64,000 bases of DNA from Pyropia yezoensis (GCA_009829735.1 CM020619.1:11957777-12021776); one strand, 5' to 3'. Positions 20,168 to 31,068 are shown, counted from the stretch's first letter. Notes: a model not told the origin generated them from the letters alone. Made by a program: numbers and translations.

Positions 20168-22219
20168 TTAGGGCTGCATGCCCAAGCAACCCGACGCAGC
20201 CAGAGGAGCCACAGGAGCCGATACGGCCACCACCGGAGCCGGTGGCGCCTGATATGAGGCCCGGTAAGACCCCACCGAAGGGGCTCCACCGTAACCCCGG
20301 CGGGGCTCCGCCCGATGACGGGACACCTCCCGCTCCCCACCCGCAGAGCCCCACTCTCGGGGACGACGGCCAACCGCCGCCGGTATCGGGTTACCGAACC
20401 ACGGGGCAAGGACCTGAAGAGGGTCATGGATAACCATGGGAATACCCAGGTCAGCAACAGCCTCGGTGGACGCCCACCCGTGGCAATTGGGCTCACACGG
20501 CTGAGTACGCCGGATACGCAACGAGTGACGAGGCAAGGGGGAAGCCCCAGCCTGCGGGTCCCGGTACGGGGGAAGGGCCAACACCCCAGCCCAGTTCACG
20601 GCATCGTGAACAGCCAGCAGGGCCTCGAACTCCCGGGCCAACCCGGTCTTGGCGGCTATCAGGTCCACGCCCAACTGCGCGATGTGCCGACGGACACCCG
20701 TCGGAAGATGAAACAGGCGCCCCTGCCGGCGGACGGACAGCAAGAAGGAGGAAGCCTGTCCGAGGGTGACCTCAAGAGTGAAGGTACCTTGCAACGAGTG
20801 GACCGGCCGGGAGGCCAACACACTCCCGAAGTATCGGAGGCAGGAGCCGTTGTCAAACCGGAAAGCAGGGGCGGGTTCCCACCCCTCCTGCCACAAAGGC
20901 GGGCGCACGGGAGTGTATACCGGCGCACGACCGTTGCCGGTCTGCAACGCACACGTTATATCGGTGCGGAACGCATCCGCCATGACACCATGGTTGCGTC
21001 GCCAGCTAGACGCCGACTTCAACCCCGCCATAGGCGGGTACGGAGCCGTCAACGACAGATACGGGGATACCCCCGGGTAATAATCAAAGTCGGGATACCG
21101 ACCGGTATCGCCCACCGTCTCCCCAAACGCAACCGGCTCCGCCGCCGCCGCAATCCCCCGAGCACTAGCCGGGTAGTCAACCTCCCGCGGCAACGCGGGG
21201 GCAATCAGGTCGCATACCCCGAAGGCGGGGTCGAGGTAGACCTCACCCCGTCCCACCCGGGTGCGCCAGAGCTGCGCATGCCGGTCGTCCGGCTGACTCA
21301 GGATCCAATGGTGTTCCACCCGCAACGCGTTCGGCTGGCTGACCAGCCGCACCAACTCCCGCTCCCAACTCGGGTCCACCCTGACGCGCCGGGAGGTCCC
21401 TACAGAGAGACGCGGCTGGTAAAAGTCCACCCGCATCCGCCCATCGGACTCCATTGACTCTTGCACAGTCAGGCCTCGAACCCGAGCCACCAAGTCGGAC
21501 ATCGACATGGCGGGTTGACCCGCCGCCACGGCGACGCCGCCACCCAACGGGGCAACCCGGGCAGGACCAGGAAGAATCGGGGGCGCCGGGGGATGCCCCA
21601 CCGGCACATGGGCCGTTGACGGAGGTGCACGGGGCCGAGGAGAAAGAAGAAGGGCGGGCGCCCGCCCGGAGTAGCTCCCGGAGTCCACGGCCATCGGGGT
21701 AGATAAGTCTTGACCATCACGCGTCCGCGGCACCGCGGGCAGAGCATCGCCGCCACCCGGGCCCGACGTGGGTACCACGGGGGCAGCACGGGTAGACCCG
21801 CTACCCGCCGCAGCGGACACACCAACCGCGCGGGCACCCGCGCCGTCTTGACCCGCCGTACCGGCCGGGGTGCCGCCACTACCATCCGCCACGCCGGCGA
21901 CACCGTCTCGAGGTAGAGCCGCGCCGGTACCGGCGACAGAAGCCATCCGGGCCGCCGGAGGAGTAGCGGTAGAGGCCACCGCTGCACGCGGTTGTCCGCC
22001 ACCCGACGGAGCCGTCGTGCCGCTACACACGGACGACAACCCGCCCGGCGCGCCTTCCGGGGCCACACGAACGGTCACCCGGTCGTCCTCGTCCTCCGAC
22101 GAGCTCGCTAAGAAGCACTCGGCGGCGGTGGCAGAGACGGGAACGTCGTCCGCCATCACCTCTTCCTCCTCCTCAAGCAGGAGGTCGTCCTCGCCCCCGG
22201 GTACCTGGGGGTCCGACAT
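20168..22219 (-). CDS. Antisense ORF of element 1, homologue of the element 2 antisense ORF
   Basis: This is a 683-residue ORF opposite to gag-pol, from ATG 22219 to TAA 20168. The N-terminus is acidic (EEEEEVMADDV) and then low-complexity Ala/Gly/Pro/Ser to about residue 240. The folded-looking half holds RYPDFDYYPGVSPYLSL near residue 385, RYFGSVLAS near 462, RRQGRLFHLPTGVRR near 495 and AVHDAVNWAG near 535. These match DLPTFTWDAVATRPPYL, DHFGSVMLT, RRGMLWHLPLRL and RLHKFIEWES of the element 2 ORF in order and approximate spacing. The C-terminus is basic and Gly/Pro/Ser-rich. No known domain was recognised. The ORF is open. Confidence 0.72.
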   Translation of the reverse strand: MSDPQVPGGEDDLLLEEEEEVMADDVPVSATAAECFLASSSEDEDDRVTVRVAPEGAPGGLSSVCSGTTAPSGGGQPRAAVASTATPPAARMASVAGTGAALPRDGVAGVADGSGGTPAGTAGQDGAGARAVGVSAAAGSGSTRAAPVVPTSGPGGGDALPAVPRTRDGQDLSTPMAVDSGSYSGRAPALLLSPRPRAPPSTAHVPVGHPPAPPILPGPARVAPLGGGVAVAAGQPAMSMSDLVARVRGLTVQESMESDGRMRVDFYQPRLSVGTSRRVRVDPSWERELVRLVSQPNALRVEHHWILSQPDDRHAQLWRTRVGRGEVYLDPAFGVCDLIAPALPREVDYPASARGIAAAAEPVAFGETVGDTGRYPDFDYYPGVSPYLSLTAPYPPMAGLKSASSWRRNHGVMADAFRTDITCALQTGNGRAPVYTPVRPPLWQEGWEPAPAFRFDNGSCLRYFGSVLASRPVHSLQGTFTLEVTLGQASSFLLSVRRQGRLFHLPTGVRRHIAQLGVDLIAAKTGLAREFEALLAVHDAVNWAGVLALPPYRDPQAGASPLPRHSLRIRRTQPCEPNCHGWASTEAVADLGIPMVIHDPLQVLAPWFGNPIPAAVGRRPREWGSAGGEREVSRHRAEPRRGYGGAPSVGSYRASYQAPPAPVVAVSAPVAPLAASGCLGMQP

Positions 22220-22813
22220 GGTAAAACCGGGGTAGCAGGGGCGCCCCGTGCGGAAAAGCCGAGGCCGGCTCGACCCGGTACGAGGAACGCTCGCGCGGAC
22301 GAGCCAGGGAAGCGCGGGTACCCGTGCTTATAACCACAGAGCTCAGCACGAGCGATACAGCAGCGCGGGACGACCCGCGCCAGCCGAGCTACGAGGGCGC
22401 TCCACCCAGGCACCTGGACCGGAGCCACGCCCCCCCCACACACGGGGTAAGTAAGGGGGGTCACCCCCCAACCGCCCCCCCCGCAACGCGGGCAGCCCCC
22501 GCCCCCCACTCAATCGTCCACACGAGAGAGGCCCCCCTGCCACCAGACACCTGGTGGCGGATCCGCTTGCACCACCCCTCGGAAAGGGGGGTCGTGAACA
22601 GAAACCCGCATCGGGAATTTAACGGTCCGGAAAACGGATCGTGTGTGTACCACACAAAGGGGGGCACCCCCCCTCAGACAACCTCGAAAAGGGGTGTCTG
22701 TCGCGACAGGGCGCAAAGCCCCACCCGACTGGTAAACGGTCACGCGACCCACTTACATTCGGCAACCCGAATGCAACTCGACCCGAGGACGGGCCGAATC
22801 TAAGGGGGGGATA
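22220..22813 (+). other. Element 1 region between the antisense ORF and 3' LTR, ending in a polypurine tract
   Basis: This stretch would be the 5' leader of the antisense transcript if that starts in the 3' LTR. It ends in the polypurine tract AAGGGGGGGA at 22802-22811, three bases before the LTR. It is rich in short G/C tracts. No ORF of note was found. Confidence 0.6.
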
Positions 22814-23176
22814 TGTAGCAATATGGTTGGCCGTATTGTGACCCTAATGTTAGGGGGGCTACTTCTAATCCTTGGCTTTCAATTTGATAGTCCGTACTGG
22901 TCACGGTATCTATAAGTTACGTATGACCAGAGGGACTTGCATCTTGGGGTGGAGGGTAGTTAGTAGTGTCTCCGAGGGTTTATAACGTGGGGGCCGGCGG
23001 CGAATCGACCGCCGGCCAAGGAAGTACAACAAACCCCTCCCATTTGGGCTCCCATCTTGGTCCCGTGGCTTGCGCTCCAAGGACAGCAACCTTGGCCTCC
23101 CGGTGACGTTGGTGCCGATCCCCCTTGGTGAGTGTTCCCTGAGAGTGGACGTGCGACGGATTCCTATTGTGCTACA
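22814..23176 (+). repeat. 3' LTR of element 1
   Basis: This is a 363-bp copy of 3093-3455, TGTAGCA to TGCTACA. The bases to its right (GGTAG) do not match those left of the 5' LTR (CCACC). Confidence 0.95.
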
Positions 23177-23540
23177 GGTAGACCGGCCCGCCCTCGGAGT
23201 CGTCGTCGGTAGCGTTTGAGAAGACGAGGGAGCCGTTGTTCTCCCGCTCGGCCTCCCGCTGAGGGCCACCAGTCGGCGGGTCCGGCTGCGTAGCGGCTCG
23301 ACCTGCGTCTTGAGCCGCCCGGCGGGCACGTGATGTATCGGTGGCAGGGGGGCGGCCGGCTGCCGCAGTTGACGGCTGCACCGGGGTGCCGCTCCCCCCG
23401 CCATCGCCGGCAGCGCCAGCGGCCGCTGGCTGAGCAGCCGCAAGCGCGCTCGCCAGAGCAGAAATCTCAGCGCGCAGCTGCGCGGCGTCCGCAGCGGAGG
23501 CAGCCCCGTCGGGAAGTCCCCCCGCCGGGGAATCACCCAT
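23177..23540 (-). pseudogene. Fragment of an unknown gene cut by the 3' LTR of element 1
   Basis: A minus-strand frame from ATG 23540 encodes about 120 residues before running into the LTR. It has a short amphipathic helix-like stretch (AAQLRAEISALASALAAAQ, heptad-like), then a Gly/Pro/Thr-rich linker and an acidic tail (ATDDDSEGG). The frame carries on for only a few codons inside the LTR. I see the N-terminal part only, and no recognised domain. Its other half is not left of the element, where an unrelated RT pseudogene lies. The rest of the stretch, to 23993, holds no convincing gene. Confidence 0.35.
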
Positions 23541-23993
23541 ACTAAGCACGTAAAACGCGCAGTGTGCGCCGACCACGTGACAGGCACGGGTAGCCGTCGG
23601 CTAGCCACGCCACAACGCGGGGCAAGGCGACGAACGCTACCGAGCGCCTGGCGCTCGGAGGTGGCCCGCGCGGCCGCCCATGGAGGCGCCGGTGCCCGAC
23701 GCCCAGGCCGCCCGCCGCGCCAGAGGCCCCCGCCAGAGCGGAAACGGCCCACCCGCACACAGGGGCCCGCCGTGCCGGTCCGCCGCCGCCAAGCGGCACC
23801 AGTCTGTGCGGCGGGCGAGAGTGTCGTGGGTCCGGGTGTTAGCGGGAAAGCCAGTAGGCGTAGTGGGGGGAGTGGGAAGGCGGTGCCGAAACCGCCAGCG
23901 GCCGCAGCCGCCTGGTTGGCGCCGTCCGTGGATGGCCCAGCCGATCGTCCGCCCGGGTGCTCCGCCGACCGCCAGCGTGGGATCCATCCCCCT

Positions 23994-25872
23994 GAGTCAG
24001 CGTCGGAATATCACAAATTGCGTCGGAAAATCACAATTACAGAACGGAGGAATCGCGAGACGAGGAAAGAAGAATAAGAAGAATAAGAGCACAGGGGCCG
24101 TGTGTCGCAACAAAACTACGCGGGACCTGAAGCACTCGATACATCACACCCACCACGATGCCCTGTAAGGGCCTCGACTGCAATTGCGCTGCCCTTGCAG
24201 GCAGGGCACTACCGGAAGAGGGCACACTCACAGACGACCCACCCCCCCCCCCCCCTGTGCTCTTTCTTCTCACACACACGGCAAATGCGCCCCACGCGAG
24301 CCGCCGCATTCTCGGACCTATTCTTGGCCTCCTCCTCCCTTCGCTGGACGCGCGCAAAGGCCCTTTCCGCCACTTCTTTCTCCTTCTGGAGCCGGTCCGC
24401 CGTGCGCTGCTTGTCTTGGGCGAGGAGGGCCGCCGGGGAGTGCACAATACCCCGCTGTACGGCAGCCTGTCCAGTCCTCACCGCCCCGGCGGCTGCTACC
24501 ATCCTCTCCCGTGACGCCTGGATGACCTCCGACGCCGCCGCTCGCATCTGGTCCATGGCAGTCTCCCCTGCAGTCGCCAAGCCGAGGTTGTCCCTTTCGC
24601 GCGCCAGAACCTTGTCTTTGTTCAACGGGTACAGGCCCGTAGTTGCAAATGACTCGCGCACAATGTGGGGGAGGAAGGCCTTGCGCTCAGCAGTAAAAGC
24701 CGAGGCCAGCAGCGCGTCACGGGTGTCAATATTGACGATCTTCCCGTCCATCACAAGCTGCTCGTCGGACCGCCGTACAAGGTTGTGAAAGGTGGCAAAT
24801 GGGGACGCGTCGAGGGGCTGCAGAACATGGGAGGTGTGGGGGGGTAGGAAGAAGAGGTACACTTGACGGTCAAGGGCCTTCTCAAGGGTATCCGGCCGCA
24901 AATGGGCGCCAAGGCGGTCCCCAAATAGCAGCAGGGTGGTGGACGGGTTGCGCACGGCCCATTCCGTCGCCACCAGGTCCACCACCTGGGCAAACGTGTC
25001 GCCGTCCAGGAAGCCCGTCTCCGTCCAACAGTAGTACCTCGGCCACTCCCGCAGGCTCTCCCTCGGGGCGGCGTGAAGCTTAAAGTTGACGTCCGCGGCC
25101 TGGCCCTCCTCAAACTTGGCCTTCATGACGTGGACGCTCAAAAACGCCGAGCCGTCTGCCGCGACTAACGAGAGCAGCGACGCTACGGTACTGTGGCGCG
25201 TTGAGAGGGCGTTGGCCCGCTCTTTTTTGGCCGACTCGACCCGCTGGATGACCATGCGGCCGCCCTTGTTGACGACCCGCGTCTCGTCGTAGTTCATGAT
25301 GCCCCCAGCGGTGAAGTGGTGGTGCTACAGCAACTCCTTCAACTCCACGCAGAATTCCTCAGCAGACTGCATCACTCGTGGGCCCGCCCGCTTGTCGGAA
25401 AGTGCCTTGCGCGCCCTGCGGGTCAGCTGTCCCTTGTGCCGCTTGACCCACCTCCGCAGCCAAGACGCGGACAGCTCCTTCCCCCACTTCCGCTGCACGA
25501 GTTGGCGCATCTGCATGTTGGAGAGCGGCATGCTGTTCATGCTGAACGCCTGCGCAAGCGCCACCAGCGTGGCGTCCTCCTCCGCCGACAGAGTGGCGTT
25601 GCCGTGGGCGCCGGGGTTGTGGGGGTGGGCACGGTGGTAGGCCACCCGGAGGGCGGGCACAGAGACCCCGGTGTCCCGCGACACAGCGTCAAAGGCGCTC
25701 TTCAGGGTTCCACCATCCTTCCGCAGCTTCTCCACCTGGTCCAGTACGTCGGCCGCCTTCATAGCTGCCAGGAGGAGGGAATAAGGAAGGCGCACGGACG
25801 AGTCGAAGCGGCGATCTGGTCAATGCAAGATGAGATTTTTCAACGAAATTTGTGATTTTCCGACGCAGTCTC
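23994..25872 (-). mobile_element. pogo/CENP-B-like DNA transposon
   Basis: Terminal inverted repeats enclose a transposase on the minus strand. Each end holds two tandem, related 20-base units. On the left, GCGTCGGAATATCACAAATT is followed by GCGTCGGAAAATCACAATTA (about 24000-24040). On the right, read from outside, GCGTCGGAAAATCACAAATT is followed by TCGTTGAAAAATCTCATCTT. Doubled terminal units suggest paired transposase-binding sites. With GAG(T/A)C(A/T)GCG as the outermost bases, both flanks read CCT, a possible 3-bp duplication; pogo elements usually duplicate TA, so the exact ends are uncertain. Confidence 0.7.
24209..25762 (-). pseudogene. pogo-like (DDE_1) transposase with one in-frame stop
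   Basis: The frame reads as one protein of about 517 residues from ATG 25762 to 24209, broken only by a TAG at 25325-25327. The N-terminal part has two helix-turn-helix-like segments (SWLRRWVKRHKGQLT in the second), as in CENP-B/pogo transposases that bind the terminal repeats. The catalytic part follows with IMNYDETRV (first Asp), LLLFGDRLGAHL (second Asp) and FLPPHTSHVLQPLD (third Asp). The tail is coiled-coil-like and ends with a Cys-containing basic segment (RICRVCEKKEHR). The stop sits between the DNA-binding and catalytic domains, so this copy probably makes no full transposase. Everything else looks intact, which suggests a young copy. Confidence 0.8.
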
Positions 25873-28800
25873 CCTCGGCCGCGCGGGCCGGATGGCCAGT
25901 TACCGGCCGGTGTCAAGGAGCACAGGGGGTTAATTCCGTGACCACATCCAAATTGCTGTCCGAGAGACTTCTCGGCTGTGTCTCAGATTTGCTGTAGTCC
26001 ATCAGACCATGTAGCCCCCGTCCCGCAACAACTCCTTTATGAATCTGAGGAGCGCTCCTTCTCAGCCAGTCAGAGGCACCCACGTTGCGCTTGAAATATA
26101 TATTGCGGCAAGATGGTGCAGTGCGTACGGGGTTATATGTGGGGGTCATCTGGGAAAGTAGCCCACTCTTATTTTAGACTACATGCCAAGATTAAAGGAC
26201 TGTTGCTGGTGTCGGACCAGTCCTTCTAATAAATGTGTATACAATTTGGTCACTGGTGCAGAGATGGAGTTGCCGTCCGCAGGGCGACAAGTCACAAGCC
26301 GGGGGTCAAACACGCTCCACGGGGGGACCGTGTCCAGCGCAAAGGTAAACGACAGGTTCATAGCACACTCTCACGCACAGGGCTCACTCGTCCTCGGCCT
26401 CCTCGCTCAGTACCACCATGTCCACTGTGGCGCCAATAGCCTCTATGTCCTCCTTTGGGGAAGCGCACAGTGCACGTAATGCCAAAGGAAAAAGAGGGGA
26501 GCCCGGCCGCTCGATAGAGGCCGCAGGGGAGGTGGGACGGCGCGGCCGCAGGGATGGTGGGATGGCGCGGTGGTGGTGACGGCGGTAGGGTGTCGCGTCC
26601 GTGCGCGCCGTGTTTGACCAGAACAGCAATTGTGTTTCTGGCCAGTCCTAATTTGTAGGTGTCCGCATTCGAATTCCGGTGGGATAGAGACTTCTCTTCA
26701 TAAATGGAGAGTTTCCCTCGTGCCAGTGCGGCTGGGTTGTATGTGGACCACATATAACCCAGCCGGACATAGTCCAATAACTACTGTATGCGAGATGGTC
26801 GTGACCCGTGGAAACACTTCAAAGACGAGGGGGGGTGCGGTTTTTCCCGGCCGGATCGTTTTTATCGTGAAAACCCCGCCACACCCCCCGGCTTCTCCAG
26901 GGGTCCATCCAGCGCTTTCGTGAGTCAACACGAGGAGAACGTGCCACGAACAAAAGTATGTGACGAATTCAATACACCAAAAACTTGAGCAGATTTCTCC
27001 CCCTACGGTTCCGCACCGGAACTTGCGGTCGTGAAACAGCGGCCCCGCAGGTTGAGGCGTACCTCGGGGGGTGCGCCCCGCGGACAGCAGCACCGGCAGG
27101 TCGGCCACCGCGGGCGCGCGCGCCCGCGCCAACGCGACGGCAACGGCGGCGGGCGCGTCACGCACCGCCGACAGGGCAACGTCTGTGAGTTAGTGGACAG
27201 TCAGCCGGTCGGCGAGGGCGCTGCCGGCCCCCCCGCCCGCCACGATGGTAGTAGGGGTGGTGGTGGTGGCGGCGGCGTGGAGTGCGGTGAAAGAGGTCGT
27301 CCAGCCGGGCGGGTGCGTCCGAGAGCCCCCCCCCCCCCAACCCCCCCCCCCCCCCGCCACCGCCGGCCACCCCCACCGCCGCCGCCCCAGCAGCCCCCGC
27401 CCAAGGGCGAACGTCCTGGACAGCGTCTTGTGCAACGGCCGCTGGGAGCGGTAGCTGTCCCCAAACGACACCTGCCGCGCGGCGCCACCACCCCCACCCG
27501 CATCCCCACTGCCACCATCGCTCTCCCCCCGCCCCGCCTGCCATCGCCGCGGTGGTGTCGCCGGTGGCATCATCAGCCGCCGACGGGGACAGGGGCAGGA
27601 GGCGGGGCCGCCCGCCCCCTTATGCGGGGTGGGGGGCCTCGTCGGCGCCGCGGCCGCCGCCGCCGCGGCCGCCGACGTTGCCGCACCACGGTGGCCGCCC
27701 CTGCTGCCAGGCGCGCCGGGCACCCCCCCCCCGCCGCCGCCGCCGCCGCCGCCGCTGCCGCCGCCGCCGCCGCCCGTTACCCGGCGGCGGTGGGAGGAGG
27801 GGGTGACAAAGCCGTCTGATCGGGGCGTCCGGGGGCCGTCATTGGCCACGTCACCGTCGGGCCGCCCGTGACGCCGCCGGCAGCGGCGGTGACGCCACCG
27901 GCAGCGGCGGCGGCCGTGGCGGCGGCGGCGGCAGCAGCGCCGGCGGCGGCAGCAGCGCCGGCGGCGGCAGCAGCGCCGGCGGCGGCAGCAGCGGCGGCGG
28001 CGGCGGCGTTGCTGTCGCCGCCGCCCTCTGCCCCGCAGGCGGCTGCGGCGGGCGCCCGTCGAATGGTCGGGGGGGGGGGGGGCGGGGAAGGACAGCACGC
28101 GGCGGGGGGGGGAAGCGTGCGCGGCCGGGCGCCCCCGTCGGGGTGGGGCGTTTGCCGCCTGCCGGCGACGCGAGGTGGCGTAGGCAGGCGGCTAGGCGGC
28201 CCCTGGGGGGGGGGGGGGGGGGCGCTCTCCCCTGCGCATCGTACCCAAACCAGCGGGCGTTTTGTAGGGCGACCCCCAGCGTGTGGCCGCGTCCTTCCAA
28301 AGGAGCTTTTGCCATGAAAAACTTGTTGCAAGTCCAACTGGTTCAGAGCCATTCTCTATGGTCCTTTTTTTTTTTTTTTTTTTTTTTTTTTGCCACCACG
28401 CGGGGGCGGGGAGCCGCGCCCATGCTGCTGGCCAGGTCCCAACCCGGCTGTGCTTTTGGCCCTTGCGCCCTCTGCATACTGTAGATCCCTATTCCAAACA
28501 CCACTCTTCCCCACACTCCCGCCGCCGCCGCGCCCCCCGCCGGTCGAGGCTGGTGGCCCCCCGTGTGTGTGTGCGCGGGGCGCAGCCCCGTTTTCCTGCC
28601 CCACCCCCCCCCCCCCCCCCCCCTCCCGTGGCTGCCATCTCTTGGTTTGGGTTGACTAACAGCCCCCCCCCCCCCCCCCCCGCGCCCCCGTCGCGGATGG
28701 CAGCCGCCGGTGCCACGCGCCGCCGGTGCGCCCCCCCACGCCGCCGCCGGGGATGGGGGTGGCCGCGGCCGGCAGCCCCCCCAGCCCTCCACCCCCCCCC

Positions 28801-30469
28801 CCCCCCCCCACCCACGCGCGTGGCACACACCCCCCCTGTTTTCCTGAACGAGACACGCCGCGTGCGGTGGGTCCGCCCCCCCCCCCGCTCCCCCCTCCTC
28901 CTCTCTCCCCTCCTGCCCACACGCCCCCACCCCGTTGCCGGCGCGGCTGTGACGACCTCGCCCCCCCGCCCGCCCGCCCGCCCCGCCCGCCCGCCCGCCC
29001 GCCGAAACCAGCGCGCGCGGCGGCGCCGTCTGTGGGGCACTCGCAGACTGGACGGGGGCGGCCGCGTCGTCGGCCTACGTAGGCCGCCTCCACCACTGGT
29101 GCCACTGGGGGGGGGGGGGGGGGGGGGGGTGGGGGGGGGGGACGTGTGGGCTGCGGGCGGGGCCAGCCCGCCTGCCCTGTGCCCCCCCCGCCCCCCCCCC
29201 GCCTCCGCGCGCGCCGCTGGCTGCCGACGGACCGCGCGTCGGCGGCGGCAGAGGCCGGGGGGGGGCAGCCGCCGCCGCCGGCTCCCCACTCCCGCACAAA
29301 CGCTACACGCACCGTCCCGGCCTGTCGCCTGTCGTTGCGGGTGTCGACGGGGGCCAGACACCCCACCCCACCCCCCCCCCCCCCCCACCCCCCGCCGCTC
29401 CCCCCCCTCCTACCCTGTAGGGGGTGTGGGCCCCCCCGCAGCTCACTGCTCCCCCCCGTGTGGGCGTGTGACCCGTCCGTGCCCTGCGTCGTCGTTGTCC
29501 TCCCCCGCCGGCGCGTCGTGCCGCCACCGTCCGCCGCACCGCCCCGCGCACCCACCCGCCCGTGCGCCACACCGGCTCCACGTCCGACGCCGCCTGCACA
29601 ACAGGCCGCGGCGTAGGTACATGCTGGACGTCTCCCCCCCCACCCCCCCCCCCGCCCCCCCCCCCCCTCGCTCCCCTCTCCCCCCGTTGCCCACGACCCT
29701 TACCACACCACCCCCCCCCACCACCACCACCACCACCACCACCACCATCACCATCACCACCGCCCCGCGGTTGGCCCCCCCGTGCCTCTGCCCCTACCCC
29801 ACCGCTGGCAGGGGTGCTCCCCCCGCCCCCGCCCCCGCCCCCACCCCCGCCCCCGCCCCCCCCTCCCCACCCCCCCCCCCCTACCTCAGCGCGGCGGCGG
29901 TGCTGGCAGCAGCTGCGCCGGGGGCCCTCCACGCGCGGTCGCGGCTGCCGACCACGCCCGCCACCGCGGCGGCGGGGGGTGGCCGCGCGCGGGTGCGTGG
30001 TCGCCAACCGCCGACCGGCGGGGTGGGCCTGCCTACCGTGGGGCGGCGGTGTTTGCCTGCCGCGGCTGAGCGGGTAAAGGGGGCGGGGGGGGGGGGGGGG
30101 GGGGGGGGGGGGCTGGGGGTGGGGGGTGGGAGGAGAGGTGCGCGCACACGCCTCGGAGGGGGTGGAGGCGGAGGCGGGGGGTGGGGGGGGGGGGGGGGGG
30201 TTCGGCTCGGCTTGGGGCCCCAGACGCGCTGCCGGCTGCCGCCGCCGCCGCCACCGGCCTGCCCCCGGCCGCCGCTGTGCAACGGCAGCCGCAGCTGCTG
30301 TGGCGGCCCCCAGCTCCTGTCGCTGCGGCTAGCCGCTGCGCGCCGCGCGGCGGTGGGGTGGTGGCCACGACCGCCGCACCCGCGCCATCCGCGGCACCGG
30401 CGGCAGCGGCGGTGGCGGTGGCGACGGCGGGGTGGCGTCGCCGCGGCGCGGCGGGGCGCGCAGGTCGGG
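25873..30469. other. No convincing gene; homopolymer-rich DNA with a perfect-type palindrome
   Basis: The first kilobase has ordinary composition with short, unrecognised ORFs. A 33-bp palindrome sits at 26731-26763, and half of its arm (GGTTATATGTGG) recurs at 26131-26142, so a small TIR element is possible. From about 27300 the plus strand is dominated by long C runs, some G runs, and a T run of about 28 at 28363-28390. All frames appear open here because of composition, and no frame has a recognisable domain, so long ORFs in this stretch are not called. It may hold untranslated or intronic sequence of the downstream Gly-rich gene. Confidence 0.45.
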
Positions 30470-30943
30470 ATGGCCCCCCCCGCTGCGCCGGCGGCCGCGC
30501 TCGTCGTGTCGCCGTCGACGGCGGTGGCCATGGGCGGGGAGGCCAACCTGACCCGGTGGGTGACGGGCCCCCCCGCGGCGCTGCCGCTGCCCATCCGCCG
30601 GCCGGCCACCGCCCCGCGCCGCCGCACCCGCGGGGTGGCCGGCGGGGGCGCCGACGGTGGCGCCCGGGGCGGCGCCGACACGGACAAGGACAACGACGGG
30701 GAGGGGGACGGGGACGGGGACGGCGGCGGCGGCAGCGACAGTGACGGCGGCAGCGGCGGTGGCGGCAGCGGCAGCGGCAGCGTCGGCGGCGGCAGCAGCA
30801 GCGCCGCCAGCACCAGCAGCAGCGACGAGGACGGGTCGGTGGTGGAGGTGGACCTGCCCCCCCTCCCCGAGCCCCCGTCGCTCTACCCCTGCCGCCCGCC
30901 GCTGCCGCGGCCGCCGTCCGTGACGGCGGTGGTGGTGGTGTGC

Positions 30944-30980
<37 letters not shown>

Positions 30981-31035
30981 TGTCACACCCGCCCGCCGCG
31001 GCGGCCGACGGGGCCGCCGCCACCGCGTCGGCTGC

Positions 31036-31068
<33 letters not shown>

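Larger units (their letters stand above)
3093..23176 (+). mobile_element. Ty3/Gypsy LTR retrotransposon, element 1 (host of nested element 2)
   Basis: The element runs from LTR to LTR, with two 363-bp direct repeats at 3093-3455 and 22814-23176. Its parts in order are 5' LTR, primer-binding site, gag, pol (PR-RT-RNase H-IN-chromodomain), a hairpin-rich spacer, an antisense ORF, a polypurine tract and the 3' LTR. The PR-RT-RH-IN order and the chromodomain place it in Ty3/Gypsy, chromovirus-like. The element looks whole, with its large reading frames open. The LTRs differ at only about two positions by eye, so the insertion is very recent. Element 2 (10572-19949) sits inside its spacer between pol and the antisense ORF. 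The 5-bp flanks (CCACC on the left, GGTAG on the right) do not form a target-site duplication, which is odd for so young an element. Confidence 0.93.

Noticed and set aside
27031-30469. Several long ORFs on both strands in the homopolymer region
   Set aside because: All frames are open because of GC-rich, low-complexity sequence; none has a recognisable domain or plausible start.
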